From Akkermansia muciniphila (GTDB lineage Bacteria; Verrucomicrobiota; Verrucomicrobiia; Verrucomicrobiales; V1-33), in assembly GCA_945861415.1 (NCBI GenBank), contig CAMAUV010000043.1:1-37705 (forward strand): a stretch of 37,705 nucleotides of DNA. The letters run 5' to 3'. Under the pieces are notes generated by a model. That model was not told the DNA's origin, made no database searches, and saw only the letters and a program-made list of their open reading frames with translations. Positions 32,060 to 37,705 of the stretch are shown here, piece by piece; within the stretch, counting starts at the first letter, position 1; every line of letters begins with the position of its first letter. The position numbers and the translations under genes are program-made.

Positions 32060-33346
32060 ATGTCGCGCGCGGCCCAAATCGAACAGCACCGCGGCATCAT
32101 CCGCGCCAGTCAGTGGGAGCGTCTCAGCGCACTCCTCGATACCATCGCAGTGATGAATCCGTTCTACCGGAAACGGATAGGCCCCCTTGGCATGGGCTCG
32201 CTGGAAGACTTTGTCCGCCTCTGCCCGCTGCTAACCAAACGCATGCTTGTGGCGGACCGCGAGGAGCACCCGCCCTACGGCACCAACCACACCTACCCGC
32301 TCGAGAACTACACACGCTTTTGCCAGACCAGCGGCACCACCGGGCCCCCCATGACCTACCTTGATAGCCGGGACGACTGGGGCTCCATGCTGCGGGCATG
32401 GGAATTAATCTATGACTACGCGCGGCTGGAGCCGGGCGAGGATCGACTGTTTTTTCCCTTTTCCTTCGGTCCGTTCCTCGGCTTCTGGACCGCCTTCGAA
32501 GCTGCCACCCACCTCGGCTGTATGGTGGTACCCGGCGGCGGCCTGAGCACCAACGCCCGCCTCCAGCTCATGCTGGATCACCGGATTTCTGTGCTGGTGA
32601 CCACCCCCACCTACGCCTTGCACATGGGCGAGGTGAAGCAGGAAAGCGATGCCTTCCGCGATCAAAAATTTGCCCTGCGCCTCATCGTCGTGGCCGGCGA
32701 AGCCGGAGGCAGCCAAACTGCCCTACGCGAGAGGATGGCCGCCCTCTGGCCGGATGCCACTGTCTTCGACCACCACGGCCTCACCGAGACCGGACCTGTC
32801 AGTTGTCAGGATCCGGAACTTCCACTGAGCCTGCGCGTACTGGAGGACTTCCACCTCGCGGAAGTCCTCGACCCCGCCACCGGCCGAGAGGTCTTGGAGG
32901 GGGAGGAAGGCGAACTCGTCATCACCACGCTCCAACGGATCGGCGGCCCCATGCTGCGCTACCGCACCGGCGACCTTGTGAGGAAACGCTATACCGGGGA
33001 CGGTAGCCTCTGTCTCGAGGGCGGCGTCCTCAACCGCCTTGACGACATGGTCTGCGTGCGCGGCGTGAACATTTACCCCAGTGCCGTCGATAGTGTGCTG
33101 CGGAGCTTCCAAGAAGTCGTGGAATACCAGGTGCGCGAACACCGCAGCGGCCCCTTGCTCGACCTCAAACTCATCGTGGAGACCCGCGCGGGGTATCGCG
33201 ACCCCACACTGGCGGACCGCATCAGCGCCGCCCTGCGCGACTCCTTCCAGCTCCGCATGGCAGTCCAGGTGGTCGCCGCGGGCACGCTGCCCCGCTTCGA
33301 ATTCAAGGCGCGGCGCTGGATCAAGGAAACACCGGCCGTGCGTTGA
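32060..33346 (+). CDS. PaaK-like phenylacetate-CoA ligase family enzyme
   Basis: 428 aa, close to the ~430 of PaaK. MNPFYRKRIG near residue 32 is the usual N-terminal helix. The ATP-binding P-loop is TSGTTGPP (residues 90-97). FGPFLGFWTAFEAATHLG and VLVTTPTYALHM line the substrate pocket. The HGLTETGPV motif (about 240), the adenylate-binding RYRTGDLV (about 301-308), DDMVCVRGVNIYPSAVDSVL and the C-terminal swivel domain follow in order. It would activate a carboxylic acid with ATP and transfer it to CoA or a carrier, in the cytoplasm. The catalytic C-terminal Lys is plausibly the one in RFEFKARR. It lies downstream of a thioesterase and a membrane protein gene. None of the other phenylacetate catabolic genes is present, so the true substrate is open. 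Confidence 0.9.
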   Translation: MSRAAQIEQHRGIIRASQWERLSALLDTIAVMNPFYRKRIGPLGMGSLEDFVRLCPLLTKRMLVADREEHPPYGTNHTYPLENYTRFCQTSGTTGPPMTYLDSRDDWGSMLRAWELIYDYARLEPGEDRLFFPFSFGPFLGFWTAFEAATHLGCMVVPGGGLSTNARLQLMLDHRISVLVTTPTYALHMGEVKQESDAFRDQKFALRLIVVAGEAGGSQTALRERMAALWPDATVFDHHGLTETGPVSCQDPELPLSLRVLEDFHLAEVLDPATGREVLEGEEGELVITTLQRIGGPMLRYRTGDLVRKRYTGDGSLCLEGGVLNRLDDMVCVRGVNIYPSAVDSVLRSFQEVVEYQVREHRSGPLLDLKLIVETRAGYRDPTLADRISAALRDSFQLRMAVQVVAAGTLPRFEFKARRWIKETPAVR

Positions 33347-33499
33347 ATCAGCGGGCGAGCGGATGAGTTAGGGCGCCGCAACGTGAGGCCTCGTGAGCGC
33401 TTCGTGAACGCAGCGAGGAGGGTCTGGGGATACGATGGCTGGGATCACGGAATGGTTTAAACCTGCGGATGTAAAACGATCATGGCCGCAAGATTGAAC

Positions 33500-34189
33500 T
33501 CATCTGCGGCTCCGCGATCGCTTTGCCTGAAGACGGTCACGCACCCACGCGGCAGCGCACTGGACGATTGGTAATTCCGCGCTCACGGCCTCCAGAATGC
33601 GCGCATGATGCCGCCGATAGTCCACGACCACGCGGAGCACATCCTCCCCCATCTCGTGCCCCGCAAAGAGTTCCGAAAATGGCGGAGAGAAGTTCAGCCC
33701 CGGTTGCACCTCCTGCCCGTGGATCGCCGCGCCCATGTCGAAGTTCGTCAGGAGCAGGCGTTGGTCGGGGCGGGAAGTGGCAGCGCAGGCGTCGAGAAAC
33801 CATGTCGGCGAACCAGTCGAGTCGGCATGCAGGAGCTGCAGCAGCTTTTTCTCGATTTGCCAAAGATCCCGCAGCGCCTCCTCGCCTATCGAGAGCGTCC
33901 TCAGGTGCACCACGGTCCGGAAGAAGGCGAGATAGGCCGCTGAATAACCAACCCCGTCTAAAACCGGTAGTTCAAAGCGAGACCGCAAGCCCGACAGATA
34001 AACCGTGGACCGGTTCAGGGTCTTTGCGATGTCGGCGAAGGTGTTAATGCACCCAATATGCCCACATAAACAAACTAACCAACAAAAAACTGGCGTCCGG
34101 CGCGGCGACGCGTCATCGGGACAATTCGGGACATTTGCGCCCGTTTCAATCCCCGCCGCCCCGTGCGGGGCGGCGACATCCTGACCCAA
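33500..34189 (-). CDS. helix-turn-helix-like protein of unknown function, start unclear
   Basis: The conserved-looking part begins at INTFADIAKTLNRSTVYLSG then LRSRFELPVLDG, which reads like a MerR- or phage-type DNA-binding helix-turn-helix. It continues with YSAAYLAFFRTVVHLRTLSI, EEALRDLWQIEKKLLQLLH, GSPTWFLDAC and LLLTNFDMGAAIHG, to an Arg-rich C-terminus. The only canonical in-frame start is TTG at 34189, but the ~47 residues it adds are not protein-like and run through the CRISPR-type repeat at 34143-34177. The frame's natural start is probably the codon at 34046-34048, which is ATT. So either a rare ATT start is used or the start codon is mutated and the gene is silent. It is flanked by repeats on its 5' side. 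Confidence 0.6.
   Translation of the reverse strand: MGQDVAAPHGAAGIETGANVPNCPDDASPRRTPVFCWLVCLCGHIGCINTFADIAKTLNRSTVYLSGLRSRFELPVLDGVGYSAAYLAFFRTVVHLRTLSIGEEALRDLWQIEKKLLQLLHADSTGSPTWFLDACAATSRPDQRLLLTNFDMGAAIHGQEVQPGLNFSPPFSELFAGHEMGEDVLRVVVDYRRHHARILEAVSAELPIVQCAAAWVRDRLQAKRSRSRR
34095..34177 (-). CRISPR. orphan CRISPR-type repeat with a partial second repeat
   Basis: The minus strand at 34177-34143 gives a 35-bp unit beginning GTCGCCGCCCCGCACGGGG and ending GGGGATTGAAAC. It has an internal palindrome CGCCGCCCCG/CGGGGCGGCG. The 5' GTCGC, the strong hairpin and the GGATTGAAAC end are the layout of type I-C / I-G (I-U) repeats. After a 33-bp gap a half-repeat matches 13 of the 15 bases at its hairpin end (34095-34109). 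A 68-bp period is right for such arrays. No cas genes are in the window, so this is at best a relic. Confidence 0.5.
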
Positions 34190-34679
34190 GAGGGCGGCGT
34201 AGCCCTAAGCGGTAAGGACGTGACGCACATCGACTGCGCGGGGCCGCGAGGGACCAATCCAGCCGGCTATTCACATGGCCAAGGGCCTGCGGCTCCTTCC
34301 TTGGCAAGCTGTCCAAGAAGCACCCGCCGCGGGTGCTAAAAGGTAAGCTGCTCAATGGCACCCAGCGTTGGCAAGTGCGGCGGGCGCTGACATAGGACGA
34401 CAGTGGGCATGGGAACCATAAGTGGAGCCGCGGACCTATTCTCCGTGCTCTCGGGAAAAGGGCGCGAAAATGGGGCCAGGAATGCCTCCACCGGGTAAAA
34501 TTGCCACCTCCGGTGGCTCTCCGGTCTGATTTCCTTCAAAGTAAGAAATAGACTCCACTACTCCACTTGGCCGCGCCGCAGGCCGGAGGCAGCAAGGGGC
34601 AGCGAGTGGACCCTGTGCAGAGTGGGGGTCCACGGGGTCCAATTCCAGCCGAAAAAAACGGGCCGAAAAAGTGGAGCCT
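34190..34679. other. gene-free stretch before the direct repeat
   Basis: No reading frame here looks like a protein. A third, weaker 12-of-15 match to the CRISPR hairpin end lies at 34236-34250. The remainder contains several GC-rich hairpins and no recognisable gene. Confidence 0.4.
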
Positions 34680-34777
34680 CCCGCTGCGCGGCAGACCTTG
34701 CTCGTCAGAAGGGTAAAAGGGCAGAGGGTAAAGGAGCCTAGACGCCACCACCTATACCCAGCACCACACGAAGCCCG
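34680..34777 (+). repeat. long direct repeat, copy A
   Basis: The 45 bp at 34697-34741 (CTTGCTCGTCAGAAGGGTAA onward) are identical to 37627-37671. The next 34 bp match with about five differences, and similarity extends ~15 bp upstream. This copy lies just ahead of the leucine-rich repeat protein gene. The second lies after the protease gene and is cut by the window end. Confidence 0.9.
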
Positions 34778-34788
34778 ACGCAGTCGAT

Positions 34789-34809
34789 GCGAAAAGGGGT
34801 CTTTTTCGC
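34789..34809. promoter_or_regulatory. stem-loop between direct repeat A and the leucine-rich repeat gene
   Basis: GCGAAAA (34789-34795) pairs with TTTTCGC (34803-34809) around a short loop, 100 bp upstream of the gene's ATG. It could be an operator, a leader structure or part of the repeat element. Confidence 0.4.
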
Positions 34810-34908
34810 TGGCGGCTAACGCCCATGAGACTTAATTTCGTTTGGTTCATCGCAGAATCAACAAAAGCCAACACAGCAAGCCAAGACAAAACGAAACCTC
34901 TCATTCCT

Positions 34909-35892
34909 ATGAAAGCTAGCTTCTTATCCTTTGGAGTGTCTCGTCTATTCTCACGCATGGCTTGGTTCCTCTTCCTCATCGTGCTATCCGCGTTCTCCCA
35001 ATTGAGTAGGGCGGAAGTTGAAGGCGCATGGACTTACACTCTCGAAGACGGCGGGGCGACTATTACGGCCTCTACTGCAACAGGTGCGGTGACCGTTCCT
35101 GCAACGCTTGGGGCACAAGCCGTCAAGAGGGTTGGAAACAACTGGCCTCCTATTTTTGGGGCTCCTAACACCACCGTGAGGAGCGTGACGATACCCAACA
35201 GCGTCACCAGCATAGGGAGCTATGCGTTCTCTAGCTGCACGGGCCTGACGCGCGTGAAGATCCCCAACAGCGTGACAGGCATCGGGGCCTTTGCGTTCGC
35301 TGGCTGCAGCGAACTGACGAGCTTGGCGATCCCCAGCAGCGTGACCAGCGTCGGGGTCTATGCGTTCCAAAGCTGCAGCGGACTGACGAGCGTGACGATC
35401 CCCAACAGCGTGACGAGCATCAGGAACTCTGCGTTCACTGGCTGCAGCTCTCTGACGAGCGTGAAGATCCCCGACAGCGTGACCAGCATCGGGCAAAGCG
35501 CGTTCGATGGCTGCATCGGTCTGACGCGCGTGAAGATCCCCGACAGCGTGACAGAAATCGGGGCCTTTGCGTTCGCTGGCTGCAGCGGACTGACGGGCGT
35601 GACGATCCCCAACAGCGTGACCAGCGTCGGGGTCTATGCGTTCCAAAGCTGCAGCGGGCTGACGAGCGTGACGATCCCCAACAGCGTGACCAGCATCGAG
35701 AACAATGCGTTCGCTGGCTGCAGCTCTCTGACGAGCGTGACGATCCCCGACAGCGTGACCAGCATCGGGCAAAGCGCGTTCGATAACTGCACCTCTCTGA
35801 GGAGCGTGACGATCCCCAGCAGCGTGACCAGCATCGGGGAAGGTGCTTTCGAAGGCTGCAGCGGACTGACGAGGGTGCCAACAAAACGCTAG
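34909..35892 (+). CDS. BspA-type leucine-rich repeat (LRR_5) exported protein
   Basis: 327 aa from the ATG at 34909. The frame opens at 34825, but the signal peptide (MKASFLSFGVSRLFSRMAWF then LFLIVLSAFSQLSRA) starts here. After a short beta lead (WTYTLEDGGATITASTATGA) come ten 23-residue repeats with the pattern T-S-V-T-I-P-N-S-V-T-S-I-G-x-x-A-F-x-x-C-x-x-L. This is the LRR_5/BspA consensus found in surface proteins of Bacteroidetes, Treponema and PVC bacteria and used for protein or cell binding. The protein stops abruptly after TRVPTKR, halfway into an eleventh unit, with no anchor or sorting domain, so it may be truncated or freely secreted. The protease gene begins 62 bp downstream. Confidence 0.9.
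   Translation: MKASFLSFGVSRLFSRMAWFLFLIVLSAFSQLSRAEVEGAWTYTLEDGGATITASTATGAVTVPATLGAQAVKRVGNNWPPIFGAPNTTVRSVTIPNSVTSIGSYAFSSCTGLTRVKIPNSVTGIGAFAFAGCSELTSLAIPSSVTSVGVYAFQSCSGLTSVTIPNSVTSIRNSAFTGCSSLTSVKIPDSVTSIGQSAFDGCIGLTRVKIPDSVTEIGAFAFAGCSGLTGVTIPNSVTSVGVYAFQSCSGLTSVTIPNSVTSIENNAFAGCSSLTSVTIPDSVTSIGQSAFDNCTSLRSVTIPSSVTSIGEGAFEGCSGLTRVPTKR
35248..35799 (+). repeat. 276-bp tandem duplication of four LRR units
   Basis: Within the 69-bp repeat array, units 2-5 (35248-35523) and units 6-9 (35524-35799) are near copies in the same order. Each block carries RVKIP-FAFAGC, VGVYAFQSC, a variable unit and GQSAFD. The array therefore grew by duplicating a four-unit block. Confidence 0.85.
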
Positions 35893-35954
35893 CTTTGTCC
35901 TTCACAAGCTCGACTCCCTCACTCCGCTCAAGGCAAGCCCCGCCCCGTCAAACC

Positions 35955-37430
35955 ATGTCACCTTTCCTCCGATATCCTGTCCCTGCCGTTTTCCTCATCG
36001 GGGCAGCCCCCATGGCCACGGCTGCGGAGAACCCCGACCAAGCCGCATATCCCCGGCCTTTTTCCCGACCGCCTTCAATGGGAGACGGATACGATACTTG
36101 GCGCGATGCAAAAGGGCCGGACTTCGGCGTGACGAGCGTTGATCCCAGTCGCTTGCCGTCACGGGTCGATAACTCCACGCGACCTGAATTCCCTCCCATT
36201 TACAAACAGAACGGGGGAGCGTGCGGCCAGTTCACCGCGATCGCGTCGATCTTCACCTACGAAATGAACCTCCTCAGCGGCACTCGCGCCGACTCGGATG
36301 CCACCCGTTTTCCCGCCGATTTTTCATGGAACATGATCAATGGCGCCAACAAGAATCATGGCTCCGAGGCCTATCACGGCTGGGAGACCGCCAAGCACGT
36401 CGGCATACCCACCGTGAAAACCTACGGCACCGTCCACCGCAAGGAAGCCGGCCCTTGGCCAAACGGTTATGGAACCTGGCGTGAGGCGATGGAGTATCGG
36501 GTCGCCGGATACCGCTACACGCCCGTCGCCACCGTCGCGCAGGTTAACGAGGCCCGCGGCTGGCTCTTCGACCGCAACCAACCCCAAAAGGAGAAGGAAT
36601 CCATCGGCGGAGTGCTGGCGCTCGACGGGCGCATGGGGGAGCGTGACGGGGTCACCAAAACGATTGTCGATGGTGAACATCAGGCCGGTGAAGACCTCTG
36701 GATTCGTTGGGGTCCGAGCGGCTACGGACACGGAATCACCTGTGCTGGCTACGATGACAACGTCGGCTACGACGTGAATGGCGACGGTAAAATCACCAAC
36801 GACAAGGACACCAACGGCGACGGAAAAGTCACCCTCGCCGATTGGGAGCGAGGATCGTTCATCGTGGTCAATTCATGGGGCAAAGAATGGTCCAAGGACG
36901 GCAAGATCTACCTGCTCTACAGCGCCATGGTCGATTCCACATGGGAGCGAGGGAATTTCCTCGGACGGATCGAGGTTTGCCGCCATGTCCCGCGTCGCAC
37001 TCTGAAGCTCAAGCTCTCCCACAACATTCGTTCGGACCTGCGGGTCACCATAGGCGTCGCCGCCGACAAGAACGCCACCAAACCCGATCACGAGTTCGCG
37101 CCGCAACATCTAAACGGCTGGCCTCTTTTCGGCGAGCGCAGGAAGCACGTCGGCGAGGTTCCGCTGGCCGGCCCGGAGGATGAGAGCCCGGTCGAGCTAG
37201 GCATTGATCTCGCCCCGCTGCTCGACAAGCTGGGTCCAGACGCAGCCGAAAGCAGCCGCCTGTTCCTGAGATTCGGTAGCGCGGAAAAAAGCGCCGCCAC
37301 CGGCCTGCTCCACCACTGCACCATCCGGAGTTACGATGCGAAGGGCGGCTTCATCCGCGAATCCGCCGTGGAGATCCAGGATGGAAACTTCGGCAAAGCA
37401 CCTCTGGCTATCGAGGCCATCCTCGACTGA
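35955..37430 (+). CDS. papain-like (C1) cysteine protease with inserted calcium loops
   Basis: 491 aa from the ATG at 35955, which begins a signal peptide (MSPFLRYPVPAVFLIGAAPM, cleavage near ATAA-EN). The frame also opens at 35895. The catalytic set is complete: Gln85 in YKQNGG (oxyanion hole), Cys90 in GACGQFTAIA, His259 in GYGHGITCAGYDDN and Asn306 in FIVVNSWGKEW. It therefore belongs to the C1 family in the N-Q-x-G-x-C variant seen in Bacteroidetes and PVC bacteria, rather than classic papain. Between His and Asn (273-298) lie two adjacent 12-residue D-x-N-x-D-G loops, expected to bind Ca2+. A C-terminal domain of ~170 residues (TLKLKLSHNIRSDLRVTIGV onward) has no active-site motifs and could bind substrate. 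There is no obvious propeptide. It is probably secreted with the LRR protein. Confidence 0.9.
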   Translation: MSPFLRYPVPAVFLIGAAPMATAAENPDQAAYPRPFSRPPSMGDGYDTWRDAKGPDFGVTSVDPSRLPSRVDNSTRPEFPPIYKQNGGACGQFTAIASIFTYEMNLLSGTRADSDATRFPADFSWNMINGANKNHGSEAYHGWETAKHVGIPTVKTYGTVHRKEAGPWPNGYGTWREAMEYRVAGYRYTPVATVAQVNEARGWLFDRNQPQKEKESIGGVLALDGRMGERDGVTKTIVDGEHQAGEDLWIRWGPSGYGHGITCAGYDDNVGYDVNGDGKITNDKDTNGDGKVTLADWERGSFIVVNSWGKEWSKDGKIYLLYSAMVDSTWERGNFLGRIEVCRHVPRRTLKLKLSHNIRSDLRVTIGVAADKNATKPDHEFAPQHLNGWPLFGERRKHVGEVPLAGPEDESPVELGIDLAPLLDKLGPDAAESSRLFLRFGSAEKSAATGLLHHCTIRSYDAKGGFIRESAVEIQDGNFGKAPLAIEAILD

Positions 37431-37610
37431 TCGCCATTGTCTCGAAATCGCCATCAGTTGGCTGTGAGGTGCAACGTTTTTTGGACCAGAGTATGCTTTA
37501 GTTTGATAGTGCCAGAGATGCCTCGAAGGAGGCCGTAGTGGACAGCCACGCCCCTGCCTCACAGCAGCGCAGGCCAGGGAAATTCTGCGCCCTGCACCGC
37601 CAACCCCTCG

Positions 37611-37705
37611 CCCGCTCGCGGCATGACTTGCTCGTCAGAAGGGTAAAAGGGCAGAGGGTAAAGGAGCCTAGCCGCCACCACCCACACCCAACACCACACG
37701 AAACC
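37611..37705 (+). repeat. long direct repeat, copy B (runs off the window)
   Basis: Direct copy of the repeat at 34680-34777, 2930 bp further on, 180 bp after the protease stop. The core 37627-37671 is identical to copy A. The tail differs at about five positions in 34 and continues beyond base 37705. The intervening 37431-37610 shows no gene. Confidence 0.9.

Noticed and set aside
34810..34908. Possible integron attC site (GGCTAACGCCC) ahead of the LRR gene
   Set aside because: No matching GTTRRRY partner at the right distance, and the second direct repeat lacks the motif.
34984..35772. Long minus-strand open frame with repeats (DAGHAVGDRHARQ pattern)
   Set aside because: It is the mirror of the 69-bp leucine-rich repeats of the plus-strand gene; repeat DNA keeps several frames open.

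Overview
The window looks like a chromosomal segment of a Verrucomicrobiota bacterium (PVC superphylum), by inference from gene content. It carries a PVC-type heme-binding/HEAT protein, two DUF1080 (3-keto-disaccharide hydrolase) proteins, a Tat-exported Gfo/Idh/MocA oxidoreductase, a short pseudopilin, remnants of a lamin-tail-domain surface protein, and many exported proteins with no clear Shine-Dalgarno sequence. G+C is moderately high. Housekeeping genes (rplI, htpG, a mogA/moaB-type gene, tRNA-Asn) are interleaved with accessory and decaying DNA.

Layout. (1) 1-123: 5' end of an IS30-type transposase gene cut by the window edge. (2) 342-13122, minus strand: a compact four-gene cluster encoding only exported proteins. 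In transcription order these are a 288-aa Ca-loop protein, a 574-aa unknown, a 597-aa fibre with a C-terminal S74 intramolecular chaperone, and a 2771-aa giant protein. The last ~550 residues of the giant have a layout that recalls the pore and TcB-binding part of Tc-toxin A subunits; this is the best candidate here for an undescribed system. (3) 13.2-15.1 kb: tRNA-Asn(GTT) between decayed genes, including a lamin-tail pseudogene with several in-frame stops. (4) 15.3-17.4 kb: pseudopilin with a strong terminator, DUF1080 protein, DUF1801/YdeI-like protein. (5) 17.4-23.1 kb: RNase Z-like pseudogene, L,D-transpeptidase-like gene, rplI, mog, DUF2459 lipoprotein, second DUF1080 protein, a 55-residue porin-like mini-ORF, and a CxxC exported protein divergent from htpG. 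(6) 23.1-30.6 kb: htpG, the 983-aa PVC heme-binding protein with a broken gene coupled to its stop codon, a broken membrane-protein gene joined to an ECF sigma-factor fragment, and the Gfo/Idh/MocA gene. (7) 30.8-33.3 kb: thioesterase, EamA-like membrane protein, PaaK-like adenylate-forming enzyme. (8) 33.5-37.7 kb: a helix-turn-helix-like protein without a good start codon, an orphan CRISPR-type repeat, and a BspA-like leucine-rich repeat protein plus papain-like protease bracketed by ~80-95-bp direct repeats.

How the genes may work together. The DUF1080 proteins, the Gfo/Idh/MocA oxidoreductase and the heme-binding protein fit periplasmic oxidation and cleavage of glycosides, though they are not one operon. 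The left cluster would build large secreted or surface structures. The right-hand repeat-bounded pair looks like an acquired secreted module. At least four genes are broken mainly by in-frame stop codons rather than by large deletions, which points to fairly recent gene decay in the spaces between working genes.
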